DNA of 64,000 nucleotides from Dryocola clanedunensis_A (GCA_038405435.1 JBBYHZ010000004.1), one strand, 5' to 3'. Shown: positions 15,932 to 24,669, counted from the first letter of the stretch. Made by a program: numbers and translations. Notes: generated by a model not told the origin, from the letters alone.

Positions 15932-17692
15932 ATGTCCTTTACTCTACGCCCGTACCAGCAAGAAGCGGTGGATGCCACCCTCGCCCATTTTCGTAAGCAC
16001 CTGGAGCCAGCCGTTATCGTGCTGCCAACCGGCGCAGGTAAAAGCCTGGTGATCGCCGAGCTGGCGCGTATTGCCCGTGGACGCGTGTTGGTACTTGCTC
16101 ACGTTAAAGAGCTGGTTGCCCAGAACCACGCAAAATATCGCGCGCTGGGGCTTGAGGCCGATATCTTTGCCGCCGGTCTGTCGCGTAAAGAGAGCCACGG
16201 CAAAGTGGTTTTCGGCAGCGTGCAGTCCGTGGCGCGAAACCTTGACCAGTTTCACGGAGAGTTTTCGCTGCTGATCGTGGACGAATGCCACCGCATCGGC
16301 GAGTCCGACGACAGCCAGTATCAGCAAATACTTTCTCATCTGCGCACCGCCAACCCTAAGCTGCGCCTGCTCGGGCTGACCGCTACGCCCTATCGTCTTG
16401 GCAAGGGCTGGATTTATCACTTTCATTATCACGGCATGGTGCGCGGCGATGAAAAAGCGCTGTTCCGCGACTGCATCTACGAGCTGCCGCTGCGCTATAT
16501 GATTAAAAATGGTTATCTGACGCCGCCTGAGCGGCTGGATATGCCCGTTGTGCAGTATGATTTCAGCCGCCTGCAGGCCCGGTCCAACGGCTTATTCAGC
16601 GAAGCCGATCTTAACCGCGAGCTAAAACAGCAAAAGCGCATCACGCCCCATATCATCAGCCAGATTGTTGAATTTGCCGCCGAGCGGCGCGGCGTAATGA
16701 TTTTCGCCGCTACCGTTGAACACGCGAAGGAAATTACCGCCCTGCTGCCCGCAAGCGACGCCGCGCTGATTACCGCAGACACGCCCGGCCCGGTTCGCGA
16801 CACGCTGATCGAAGCTTTCAAACAGCAGCAGTTCCGCTATCTGGTCAACGTGGCGGTGCTTACCACCGGTTTTGACGCCCCCCATGTGGATTTGATTGCC
16901 ATCCTGCGACCAACGGAATCAGTAAGTCTTTACCAACAGATCGTGGGGCGCGGGCTGCGCCTGTCGCCTGGCAAAACCGACTGCCTGATTCTGGACTATG
17001 CCGGTAACCCGCACGATCTCTTTACCCCGGAAGTTGGCAACGCGAAAGGCAAAAGTGACAACGTGCCGGTACAGGTTTTTTGCCCTTCCTGCGGCTTTGC
17101 CAATACTTTCTGGGGCAAAACCACCGTCGACGGCACCCTCATTGAGCATTTTGGCCGCCGCTGTCAGGGCTGGTTTGAAGATGACGAAGGGCATCGCGAG
17201 CAGTGCGATTACCGCTTCCGCTTCAAAAATTGCCCGCAGTGCAATGCGGAAAACGATATTGCCGCCCGCCGCTGCCACACCTGTGACCATGTGCTGGTCG
17301 ACCCGGACGACATGCTGAAGGCGGCGCTGAAGCTGAAAGATGCGCTGGTCCTGCGCTGTAGCGGTATGGCGCTGCAGCACGGCGGCGATGCGAAAGGCGA
17401 CTGGCTGAAAATCACCTATTACGACGAGGACGGAGCGGATGTAAGCGAGCGCTTCCGTCTGCACACCCCGGCCCAGCGCATGGCCTTCGAGCAGCTGTTT
17501 ATCCGCCCTCACAGCCGCGCACCGGGCGTCCCCTTGCGCTGGATAACGGCGGCTGACGTTGTCACCCAGCAGGCGCTCCTGCGCCATCCTGATTTTGTCG
17601 TCGCCCGTAAAAACGGCAGCTTCTGGAACGTTCGGGAAAAGGTATTCGACTACGAAGGGCGCTACCGCCGGGCAAATGAATTGCGCGGTTAG
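15932..17692 (+). CDS. radD: DNA repair helicase-like ATPase RadD (YejH)
   Basis: 586 aa, exactly the E. coli length. SF2 motifs: Walker A LPTGAGKS, DECH box VDECHR, GLTATPYRLGKG and motif VI IVGRGLRL. A cysteine-rich zinc module follows (CPSCGF, CQGWF, CPQCNAEN, CHTCDHV). RadD acts with SSB and RecA in processing recombination intermediates and in double-strand-break tolerance. It stands alone, divergent from rsuA. Confidence 0.95.
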   Translation: MSFTLRPYQQEAVDATLAHFRKHLEPAVIVLPTGAGKSLVIAELARIARGRVLVLAHVKELVAQNHAKYRALGLEADIFAAGLSRKESHGKVVFGSVQSVARNLDQFHGEFSLLIVDECHRIGESDDSQYQQILSHLRTANPKLRLLGLTATPYRLGKGWIYHFHYHGMVRGDEKALFRDCIYELPLRYMIKNGYLTPPERLDMPVVQYDFSRLQARSNGLFSEADLNRELKQQKRITPHIISQIVEFAAERRGVMIFAATVEHAKEITALLPASDAALITADTPGPVRDTLIEAFKQQQFRYLVNVAVLTTGFDAPHVDLIAILRPTESVSLYQQIVGRGLRLSPGKTDCLILDYAGNPHDLFTPEVGNAKGKSDNVPVQVFCPSCGFANTFWGKTTVDGTLIEHFGRRCQGWFEDDEGHREQCDYRFRFKNCPQCNAENDIAARRCHTCDHVLVDPDDMLKAALKLKDALVLRCSGMALQHGGDAKGDWLKITYYDEDGADVSERFRLHTPAQRMAFEQLFIRPHSRAPGVPLRWITAADVVTQQALLRHPDFVVARKNGSFWNVREKVFDYEGRYRRANELRG

Positions 17693-17719
17693 TGGCGATA
17701 CGCATTGCCCATCCGGTCA

Positions 17720-17817
17720 GATATGGCTATAATGCCGCCCGCTTTTGCATCCGCAAAGCAGATAACTTACCTGTTGCTGGGTCGCCTGTAGCAGGCTTAT
17801 TTAGAGAGAAACATTTA
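17720..17817 (+). promoter_or_regulatory. rplY 5' leader (L25 autoregulatory leader)
   Basis: The roughly 100 nt before rplY (GCTTTTGCATCCGCAAAGC hairpin, then a structured stretch ending GAGAGAAACATTTA) match the type of leader through which L25 represses its own translation in enterobacteria. Assigned from position and remembered literature; the fold was not computed. Confidence 0.55.
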
Positions 17818-18102
17818 ATGTTTACTATCAATGTTGAAGAACGCAAAGAGCAGGGCAAGGGTGCGAGCCGCCGCCTGCGTGCAGCAAACAAATTCCCAGC
17901 TATCATCTACGGTGGCAAAGAAGCTGCAATCTCTATCGAACTGGACCACGACTCCGTAATGAACCTGCAAACTAAGCCAGGTTTCTACGAAGAAGTTCTG
18001 ACTCTGGTTGTTAACGGTAAAGAAGTAAAAGTGAAGGTTCAGGCTGTTCAGCGTCACCCGTTCAAGCCAAAACTGTCTCACATCGACTTCGTTCGCGCTT
18101 AA
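17818..18102 (+). CDS. rplY: 50S ribosomal protein L25
   Basis: 94 aa, MFTINVEERKEQGKGASRRL, the short single-domain gamma-proteobacterial form without the CTC extension. It binds 5S rRNA loop E in the central protuberance. The start at 17818 follows GAGAGAAACATTTA. Longer in-frame starts upstream (from 17692) do not match the family. A strong terminator follows. Confidence 0.97.
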   Translation: MFTINVEERKEQGKGASRRLRAANKFPAIIYGGKEAAISIELDHDSVMNLQTKPGFYEEVLTLVVNGKEVKVKVQAVQRHPFKPKLSHIDFVRA

Positions 18103-18120
18103 TCGCGAATCAGGCTCGAA

Positions 18121-18146
18121 AAAAAACCCGCTTCGGCGGGTTTTTT
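18121..18146 (+). terminator. terminator of rplY
   Basis: AAAAAACCCGC (18121-18131), tetraloop TTCG, GCGGGTTTTTT (18136-18146). Confidence 0.93.
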
Positions 18147-18210
18147 GCTTTCTGGCTCAGGGATAAGAGCGTGTCGGATAGCGCATACTCGTATTCCACC
18201 TACTTAACTT

Positions 18211-18241
18211 GTAGGGTGGGTAAGCGCTAGCGTCACCCACC
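18211..18241. repeat. REP-like palindromic element
   Basis: A GTAGGGTGGGTAAGCG half and a CGTCACCCACC half form an imperfect palindrome at the 3' end of yejK. Related copies occur at 46403-46433 and 56850-56880. Confidence 0.75.
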
Positions 18242-18248
18242 GAAGCTG

Positions 18249-19256
18249 TTACTTGCCTGAACTGCGGCGCTGGAGCTGATCGCGCAGGTTTGGTGGGGTG
18301 CCTTTGATGGTCAGGGTGTCGGTAGCCGGATCCCAGAAGATGCGCTCACCGAGCAGCATGGCGTCGAAGTTAATCGTTAAGCCACCGCCGCTGCCGGCAT
18401 ATTTGGTCAGCTGGCGCAGGGTGCTGCGATCCGCCGGGAAGCTCTCTTCCAGCTCGTAGCCTTTTTCCGCGGTGAACTGCTGGAAGTTTTTGTCATCAAC
18501 GGCCCACGGCAGCTCATCCGCCAGGGACGACAGCTCGATTTCTTCACCGGCCTGCAGCTGCTCGTTGCAGTAGGCGTATACCTGCTGGCGAGCCGTCTGG
18601 CGCTCATTCTTATCCAGCTGCGCTTCGTTGGTGAAGTCATCCAGCGCCTGTAGCAGGCCCTTGTTCTGCGCTTTGGCATTCAGCCCTTCGCTGGCGCCAA
18701 GGAAGTCCATGAAGAAATCGGATACCTTACGGCCAACGCGTCCTCTGAGGAACGTGAGGTAACGGGTAGATTCCGGATTCGTTTCCCATTCGGTCAGGTC
18801 GACCCGCGCCACGATATCGGCGTGGTTGATATCCAGATAATGCGTGGAGCTGATATCCAGCTCTTCGTTGACGCGCATGCTGCTCAGGTTGTTGAGCACC
18901 GCCACCAGAAGATATTCCACGGCCAGGTAACGATAGTGGCAAAACAGCACGATACCGCCATCCGCAAAGGGATATTTCGCCAGTTCATCGCGCAGACGGC
19001 CGGTCGCCGCACGGCTGAAGGCAAGGAAATCCTCATCCCCTCTGCGCTGTGAACGCAGGGCTTCTGCCAGTTCGCTCTCTTCGCTGAACAGGCCGTAAGC
19101 TTTATTTTTGGCGCTGTACACACGGTGCAGCTCAGCCATCATCTCTTCTACGGCACCGTTAGTTGCCAGCAGGGAATCGCGCAGCACCACCTCAAGCGTC
19201 TCTTCGCCGCGCTTGATAAGCTGATGCAGGGCAATCTGGTTGATATCCAGACTCAT
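18249..19256 (-). CDS. yejK: nucleoid-associated protein YejK (NdpA)
   Basis: 335 aa, the E. coli length, starting MSLDINQIALHQLIKRGEE. It is an abundant nucleoid-associated protein reported to interact with gyrase and topoisomerase IV. No catalytic motif is expected. Divergent from yejL; its 3' end faces the rplY terminator and a REP-like element. Confidence 0.94.
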   Translation of the reverse strand: MSLDINQIALHQLIKRGEETLEVVLRDSLLATNGAVEEMMAELHRVYSAKNKAYGLFSEESELAEALRSQRRGDEDFLAFSRAATGRLRDELAKYPFADGGIVLFCHYRYLAVEYLLVAVLNNLSSMRVNEELDISSTHYLDINHADIVARVDLTEWETNPESTRYLTFLRGRVGRKVSDFFMDFLGASEGLNAKAQNKGLLQALDDFTNEAQLDKNERQTARQQVYAYCNEQLQAGEEIELSSLADELPWAVDDKNFQQFTAEKGYELEESFPADRSTLRQLTKYAGSGGGLTINFDAMLLGERIFWDPATDTLTIKGTPPNLRDQLQRRSSGK

Positions 19257-19392
19257 GTTAAACTCTCCTTTTAGACCGGGCGGTATTCAACCACTGCCGG
19301 CAGCCTTGTGCAACAGAAGATAAAAATGCAGAAAAAAAGGCGCTGCTACGGTAAGATAACGCCCTTTCCTGAACATAACCGATTCTGAATTT

Positions 19393-19620
19393 ATGCCACA
19401 AATATCCCGTTATAGTGATGAACAAGTAGAAGAGCTGTTGGCCGAGCTGGCTGGCGTGCTGGAAAAACACCATGCGCCTACCGATCTTTCCCTGATGGTT
19501 CTGGGAAATATGGTCACCAACCTTATCAACACCAGTGTGGCTTCGGCCCAGCGCCGCACGCTGGCTCAGTCCTTCGCGCAGGCGCTGCAAGCCTCCGTGA
19601 GTGAAGACAAAGCTCATTAA
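19393..19620 (+). CDS. yejL: small conserved protein YejL (UPF0352)
   Basis: 75 aa, MPQISRYSDEQVEELLAELA, colinear with E. coli YejL (75 aa). Cytoplasmic all-alpha dimer of unknown function. It sits 19 bp upstream of yejM, so the two are probably one transcript. Confidence 0.93.
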   Translation: MPQISRYSDEQVEELLAELAGVLEKHHAPTDLSLMVLGNMVTNLINTSVASAQRRTLAQSFAQALQASVSEDKAH

Positions 19621-19639
19621 GGGATTGTAGCTACGAGTT

Positions 19640-21403
19640 ATGGTGACTAACCGTCAGCGCTACCGCGAAAAAGTTTCCCAGATGGTCAGTTGGGGACACT
19701 GGTTCGCCCTGTTCAATATCCTGCTGGCCACGCTGCTGGGTAGCCGCTATTTGTTCGTCGCCGACTGGCCAACGACGCTAACCGGGCGTATCTACTCGTA
19801 CCTGAGCGTTATTGGTCACTTTAGCTTTGTGGTGTTTGCGGCGTATCTGCTGATACTCTTCCCGCTGACCTTCGTCGTCATGTCGCAGCGGCTGATGCGC
19901 TTCCTGTCGGCGGCTTTTGCCACGGCGGGCCTGACGCTGCTGCTTATCGACAGCGAAGTCTTCACCCGTTTCCACCTCCATCTCAACCCCATCGTCTGGG
20001 AACTGGTGATTAACCCCGACCAGAGCGAAATGGCGCGCGACTGGCAGCTGATGTTTATCAGCGTGCCGGTGATCCTGCTGATTGAGATGCTGTTTGCGAC
20101 CTGGAGCTGGCAGAAGCTGCGCAGCCTGGGACGGCGCAGACACTATGCCAGACCGCTTGTCGCCCTGTTCTTTGTGGCCTTCTTCAGCAGCCATATTATG
20201 TATATCTGGGCGGATGCGAATTTCTATCGCCCAATCACCATGCAGCGTGCAAACCTGCCGCTGGCCTATCCGATGACGGCCCGCCGCTTCCTCGAGAAGC
20301 ACGGCCTGCTGGATGCAAAAGAGTACCAGCGCCGTCTCGTTGAGCAGGGCAATCCGGAAGCGGTATCGGTACAGTACCCGCTGAGCAATCTGCAGTTCAG
20401 CGATATGGGCACCGGACATAACGTTCTGCTGATCACCGTTGATGGCCTGAACGCCTCGCGCGTCGCCAAAGACCTCCCTTCCCTTAACCAGTTCGCCCAG
20501 AGCAACGTGAACTTCACCCAGCACATGAGCGCGGGTAACGGCACGGATAACGGCATCTTCGGCCTGTTCTACGGTATTTCACCGGCCTATATGGACGGCG
20601 TGCTTTCCGCCCGCATTCCGGCCGCGCTGATCACCGCGCTTAACCAGCAGGGCTACCAGCTCGGCCTGTTTGCCTCTGACGGGTTTAACTCGTCCATGTA
20701 TCGTCAGGCGCTGCTCTCTGACTTCTCTTTACCGTCGGCCAAAAGCCAGTCGGACAGCGAGACCGCCTCGCAGTGGATCAACTGGCTGACCCAGTACGCA
20801 TCCGAAGACAACCGCTGGTTCTCCTGGATTGCCTTTAACGGCACCAGCATTACCGACGACAGCAATCAGCAGGCCTTCACCCGCCGCTATGCCCGCGCGG
20901 CCCATAATGTAGATGCACAGATTCAGCGGGTGCTGGACGGCCTGAAGGCCACCGGCAAGCTCGAAAATACCGTAGTGATCATCACTGCCGGTCATGGCGT
21001 ACCGCTGGGCAGCGAAAGGGACTCCTTCGCCTGGTCACGTTCGCGCATTCAGGTGCCGCTGGTCATTCACTGGCCGGGCACGCCGGCACAAACCGTCGGC
21101 AAGCTGACCGATCATCAGGATATTATGACGACCCTGATGCAGCGTCTGCTGCATGTTAAAACCCCGCCGAACGAGTATTCGCAGGGTGAAGATCTGTTTG
21201 CCGCTACCCGTCGTAATAACTGGGTAGTGGGCGCGGATAACAACAGCCTCGCAGTGACCATGCCGCAGATGACCCTGGTGCTGGATAATAACGGTAACTA
21301 CCGCATTTATGACTTGCAGGGCGAACGCGTAGAAGAAACCAAGCCGCAGCTGGGGCTTCTGCTTCAGGTTCTGACAGATGAGAAGCGCTTCATCGCTAAC
21401 TGA
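19640..21403 (+). CDS. yejM: inner-membrane LPS-level sensor YejM (PbgA/LapC)
   Basis: 587 aa. Five N-terminal membrane helices (to about residue 190) precede a periplasmic alkaline-phosphatase/sulfatase-fold domain (NVLLITVDGLNASRV, GTDNGIFGLFYG, ITAGHGVPLG). The protein senses LPS in the outer leaflet of the inner membrane and works through LapB to control FtsH degradation of LpxC. It is essential in E. coli. RYREKVSQMVSWGHWFAL at the start is highly characteristic. Confidence 0.95.
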   Translation: MVTNRQRYREKVSQMVSWGHWFALFNILLATLLGSRYLFVADWPTTLTGRIYSYLSVIGHFSFVVFAAYLLILFPLTFVVMSQRLMRFLSAAFATAGLTLLLIDSEVFTRFHLHLNPIVWELVINPDQSEMARDWQLMFISVPVILLIEMLFATWSWQKLRSLGRRRHYARPLVALFFVAFFSSHIMYIWADANFYRPITMQRANLPLAYPMTARRFLEKHGLLDAKEYQRRLVEQGNPEAVSVQYPLSNLQFSDMGTGHNVLLITVDGLNASRVAKDLPSLNQFAQSNVNFTQHMSAGNGTDNGIFGLFYGISPAYMDGVLSARIPAALITALNQQGYQLGLFASDGFNSSMYRQALLSDFSLPSAKSQSDSETASQWINWLTQYASEDNRWFSWIAFNGTSITDDSNQQAFTRRYARAAHNVDAQIQRVLDGLKATGKLENTVVIITAGHGVPLGSERDSFAWSRSRIQVPLVIHWPGTPAQTVGKLTDHQDIMTTLMQRLLHVKTPPNEYSQGEDLFAATRRNNWVVGADNNSLAVTMPQMTLVLDNNGNYRIYDLQGERVEETKPQLGLLLQVLTDEKRFIAN

Positions 21404-21438
21404 CTGTCTATTTATAAGGCACTTAGCATGGCATCATC

Positions 21439-21466
21439 TTGCAATGGCCGACAAAAGCGGTAATAT
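21439..21466 (+). promoter_or_regulatory. promoter of tRNA-Pro
   Basis: TTGCAA (21439-21444), a 16-bp spacer, TAATAT (21461-21466). The -10 box ends 15 bp before the mature tRNA 5' end. Confidence 0.65.
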
Positions 21467-21480
21467 TTTTACCCAGTTGT

Positions 21481-21557
21481 CGGCACGTAGCGCAGCCTGG
21501 TAGCGCATCGTCATGGGGTGGCGAGGGTCGAGAGTTCAAATCTCTCCGTGCCGACCA
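21481..21557 (+). tRNA. proL: tRNA-Pro, anticodon GGG
   Basis: 77 nt including CCA. The acceptor stem CGGCACG/CGTGCCG pairs fully, and the T-arm is GAGAG-TTCAAAT-CTCTC. The anticodon stem TCGTC/GGCGA encloses loop ATGGGGT with anticodon GGG, and the CCA is encoded. It differs from E. coli proL by compensatory changes in the anticodon stem. As in E. coli it follows yejM. tRNA 3' ends are common integration sites, and accessory DNA begins just downstream. Confidence 0.97.
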
Positions 21558-21576
21558 AATTTCTTATCCAGGACAG

Positions 21577-21606
21577 AGGGTTAATCGAAAGATTAGCCCT
21601 TTTTCT
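21577..21606 (+). terminator. terminator of tRNA-Pro
   Basis: AGGGTTAATC (21577-21586), GAAA tetraloop, GATTAGCCCT (21591-21600) with one G-U pair, then a T-rich run. Confidence 0.85.
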
Positions 21607-21737
21607 TTTCTACAGCCCATTACCTTCAGCGGCCTGCTTCCCTCTCAAGCTCGATTTGTGACTCACCCCCCTTCCCTGTGCACCACTTTAAACCGTACGA
21701 TTAATGTTCAATTCCATCATGGAGCGGAGGAAATTGA

Positions 21738-22298
21738 ATGCCGGTAGATGAAAGCATAGAACCCACATCAGGTACGCGGATCCAACCTGGAGGGGTAAGA
21801 CAGCTGACGACAGGAGAAATAGCCTTAGCAAAAAACTTATACGGTTACAGCATCAAATACAGCTAGGTTTGGGTACACAGAGAAAGTTACCTACCCTTTA
21901 ATTTGCAGCCTGTCGACGTTGCAATGAGTCCGAACGGCGAGATGTGGTTCAGAGAAGAGACCTACTCCCCGGACTTTTCTTTAGAGTTTAAAATCGACAA
22001 AAAACACAGATTTATGCATGAGATGATGCATGTCTGGCAAGCCCACAAAGGTATGTTCGTCAGAACCAGAGGGCTGTTCTCACGTTTCGCCGATTACACT
22101 TACAGCCTGGATAAAGCTGATTTACTTCACTATGGATTAGAGCAGCAGGCTTCGATAGTCAGTGATTATTGGCTCTTGCTTAATGTCGGTTTTGCAGGAA
22201 GAAAGGGATTATATGATTATCGAGATTACGATCCTCATGAGTCGATATATTCTCTGATAGCCAGATACAAGGCAGTATTAAAAGGATTTCCCGGATGA
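21738..22298 (+). pseudogene. type VI effector-like zinc metallopeptidase, interrupted by an in-frame amber codon
   Basis: ATG 21738 has a perfect GGAGG 7 bp upstream and opens MPVDESIEPTSGTRIQPGGV. After 42 codons a TAG at 21864-21866 interrupts the frame, which then continues without a shift (VWVHRESYLPFNLQPVDVAM) to the TGA at 22298, 186 codons in all. The second part has FMHEMMHVWQ, an HExxH zinc-peptidase motif, and later SDYWLLLN. This arrangement matches a family of putative peptidases, often annotated as Rhs/Vgr- or type VI-associated, found beside vgrG, hcp and immunity lipoproteins. The homologues I remember have a sense codon at the TAG position. It is read as a nonsense-inactivated gene; sequencing error or suppression is not excluded. 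Confidence 0.75.
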
Positions 22299-22639
22299 AA
22301 CGACTAATTATTTTACTATCATTCCTGCTGTCAGGCTGTCCGGGCGGAAACCCGGCCCCTCATCCAAGAGCTACGTTCATTGATGGTGAACATCTTTGCT
22401 TCAGTTTAGATAGCAAAGATGTGCTCGATTATTATCGCATTGAATCAAGTGAAAATATAAAAAATAGCCTGATAACATATGAAGATGACTTACATCTTTC
22501 TTACCCCAATGATTGTATAAATTTCAAATGGCGCTACGGATATTCGTATGCCATTACTTATAGCCTTAATAACAACAAATATGTGCATGAATTTTTTATA
22601 GATAACAATGGACGTTTAACCCATCTGGGAGGTTTATAA
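22295..22639 (+). CDS. putative type VI immunity periplasmic lipoprotein
   Basis: 114 aa. A short signal peptide with lipobox LSGC (Cys15), then PGGNP, resembles the family of putative T6SS immunity lipoproteins that accompany such peptidases. The ATG overlaps the peptidase stop (ATGA), indicating coupling, and the hcp ATG overlaps its own stop (TAATG). The mature part has four cysteines or fewer and no enzymatic motif. If the pairing is right, it would protect the periplasm or envelope from the cognate effector. The gene is intact although both neighbours are broken. Confidence 0.7.
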   Translation: MKRLIILLSFLLSGCPGGNPAPHPRATFIDGEHLCFSLDSKDVLDYYRIESSENIKNSLITYEDDLHLSYPNDCINFKWRYGYSYAITYSLNNNKYVHEFFIDNNGRLTHLGGL

Positions 22640-23138
22640 TGTCACTACCCGCATATTTATTTCTCTACGATGAAAGGGCGAGCTGGTCAAGGGCGACTGT
22701 ACGGCCCCCGGCAGGGAGGGCGCTATCGAAGTGATGAACAGCAGCTACGGGATTAGGCTCGGCGTGGACAGCCACACCGGTAACATGACGGGCTCCCGGC
22801 AGCACAATCCCTTTATTATTCATAAACAGCTTGATAAAGTCAGCCCCTGGCTTGCCGTCGCCGTTTGCGAATCGAAAAGGCTGCAGAAAGCGGTAATCCA
22901 CTATTATGAGATCGTAGACGCCGGAATAGAAACCGAAGTTTATCGGGTGACGTTAGATAGCGTTGTCATCGTCTCTTTAGATTTCAGCCACGTTTATTAT
23001 CCCGGCAGTACAGCACCGAATATGCATGAAGTAGTCGGTTTCAGATCCAGAGGAATTGAGTGGAACTATCTTAAAGGCAATATTAAATATGATGATGCCT
23101 GGATAAAACCGCAAAACAGCGAGCAGAACAATCCATAA
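22639..23138 (+). pseudogene. hcp: Hcp-family type VI tube protein, frameshifted near the start
   Basis: ATG 22639 gives MSLPAYLFLYDE, a normal Hcp N-terminus. After GATGAAAGGG (around 22670-22677) the frame runs out, but the next frame continues at once as GELVKGDCTAPGREGAIEV and then reads uninterrupted to 23138 (QHNPFIIHKQLDKVSPWL, VYRVTLDSVVIV, WNYLKGNIKYDDAW). One missing base in the AAAGGG run explains it. Hcp hexamers build the T6SS tube and can carry effectors. It could be a genuine pseudogene or a homopolymer error. No T6SS core genes lie in the window. Confidence 0.75.
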
Positions 23139-23142
23139 CAGA

Positions 23143-23166
23143 AAGGGGCCTGAAGCCCCTTGCGTT
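23143..23166. terminator. bidirectional terminator hcp/mgtE
   Basis: AAGGGGC (23143-23149), 5-nt loop, GCCCCTT (23155-23161), between convergent genes. Confidence 0.7.
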
Positions 23167-23183
23167 TAATTATCTGGCCATCC

Positions 23184-24611
23184 TCAAAGCAGGAATATTG
23201 TCGCCAGCCCGAGAAATATAAAGAAGCCGCCGGTATCGGTCAGGGCGGTGATCATCACGCTGGAGCCTACCGCCGGATCTTTTCCCAGCCTGGTCATGAT
23301 CATTGGGATCAGCACGCCCATTAATGCCGCGACCAGCAGGTTTAAAACCATCGCCAGCGTCATCACTCCACCCAGCGCGGGGTCGTCATACAGTAGCCAG
23401 GTGACGGTGCCCATTACCCCGCCCCAGACAATCCCGTTGATCAGCGCCACGCCCAGCTCGCGAAAAACTAAAAACGAGTAGTTGCCCGCCTGAATATGCT
23501 GCAGGGCCAGCGCGCGAACAATCATGGTAATGGTCTGGTTGCCGGTGTTACCGCCGATCCCCGCCACAATCGGCATCAGCGAGGCGAGGGCCACCAGCTG
23601 GGAGATGGTATGTTCGAACATCCCGATGACGCGCGAGGCAACGAACGCCGTGCAAAGGTTTATCGCCAGCCATGCCCAGCGCGCTTTAACCGCTTTGGTT
23701 ACCGGTGCAAAAACATCTTCTTCCGCGCTTAAGCCCCCCATGCGGCGTAAATCGCTGTCCGTCTCCTCATAAACTACGTCAATGATTTCATCGATGGTGA
23801 GGCGGCCCATCAGCCTGCCCGCGGCGTCGATGACGGCGGCGCTGATCAGGTTATCCCTTTCAAAGGTGCGGGCCGCAGTCTCGTCGTGATCTTCGGGGGC
23901 AAAGCACGTCGGGTTATCGTCCATCACCTTCAGTACAGGTGTTTCAGGGGAGTGAAGCAGGATGGTGGTCAGCCCCAGTTCGCCCAGCAGCGTCTTGTCG
24001 CGGCTGGTGACAAACAGTTTATCGGTGTTTTCCGGCACCCTGCCGCGCAGGCGGAGATAACGCTGAACAACGCCCAGCGTAACGTCGGCACGGACGGTTA
24101 TCACCTCAAAGTCCATGATCGCGCCGACGCTGTGCTTGTCGTAGTGCAGGACTTTACGAACCTGGGCGCGCGAATCCTGCGGCAGCGTCGACAGCAGGCG
24201 CCCCATCAGGTCGCGGGGCAGATACTGCGCAAGATAGATCTGGTCGTCGATATCGAGCGGGGCCAGCGCCCTCAGCAGCTCTTTATCGCTCATATCTTCG
24301 ATAAGGTCGTCCCAGACGGTTTCTGACGCTTCAGTCAGCACCGGTCCGCGCTTGTCTTCTTTGACCAGGCTCCACAGCGCGTCACGCTCTTCGCTGGGCA
24401 GCGCTTCAAGCACGTCCGCAAGGTCAGGGGCCGGCAGCCGGGTAACCAGCTCGACAAGTTCGTTAATATCCTGCTCTGGCGTTTGCGCATCGGGCGAAGG
24501 TAAACGCCCGAGAAGGCCGCTGGCGACGGCTTTATTAGTAAGCAGAATCTGAAGGATTCGGGCGCGATCTTCGGCGCGTTGTCTGGTGCTGTACTTAGGC
24601 GTGGCTGACAT
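23184..24611 (-). CDS. mgtE: MgtE-type magnesium transporter
   Basis: About 475 aa starting MSATPKYSTRQRAEDRARIL. An acidic N-terminal MgtE domain (NELVELVTRLPAPDLADVL) is followed by two CBS domains (HYDKHSVGAIMDFEVITV; FERDNLISAAVIDAAGRLMG) and about five C-terminal helices with the pore signature GIGGNTGNQ. The cytosolic domains gate the Mg2+ channel. I chose the ATG at 24611; in-frame upstream starts (TTG at 24671) fall in the neighbouring terminator. E. coli K-12 lacks this gene, whereas several related genera carry it. Confidence 0.92.
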   Translation of the reverse strand: MSATPKYSTRQRAEDRARILQILLTNKAVASGLLGRLPSPDAQTPEQDINELVELVTRLPAPDLADVLEALPSEERDALWSLVKEDKRGPVLTEASETVWDDLIEDMSDKELLRALAPLDIDDQIYLAQYLPRDLMGRLLSTLPQDSRAQVRKVLHYDKHSVGAIMDFEVITVRADVTLGVVQRYLRLRGRVPENTDKLFVTSRDKTLLGELGLTTILLHSPETPVLKVMDDNPTCFAPEDHDETAARTFERDNLISAAVIDAAGRLMGRLTIDEIIDVVYEETDSDLRRMGGLSAEEDVFAPVTKAVKARWAWLAINLCTAFVASRVIGMFEHTISQLVALASLMPIVAGIGGNTGNQTITMIVRALALQHIQAGNYSFLVFRELGVALINGIVWGGVMGTVTWLLYDDPALGGVMTLAMVLNLLVAALMGVLIPMIMTRLGKDPAVGSSVMITALTDTGGFFIFLGLATIFLL

Positions 24612-24669
24612 CTGGCGTTTTTCCCTGATAACGACGACGTTAGTTATAGCCTTAAGCCGCCCAGAAAAC

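Larger units (their letters stand above)
21610..23140 (+). other. type VI secretion cargo module inserted after tRNA-Pro
   Basis: Three consecutive plus-strand genes (peptidase-like effector, immunity-type lipoprotein, Hcp) between tRNA-Pro and mgtE, where E. coli has narP-ccm-nap. Base composition is AT-richer than the flanks, most clearly in the lipoprotein gene. No integrase, transposase or second copy of the tRNA 3' end is visible, so the mode of arrival is unknown. Confidence 0.65.

Noticed and set aside
21540..23200. tRNA-Pro 3' end duplicated as an attR site flanking the type VI module
   Set aside because: I looked for a repeat of the terminal TTCAAATCTCTCCGTGCCG near 23140 and found none, and there is no integrase.
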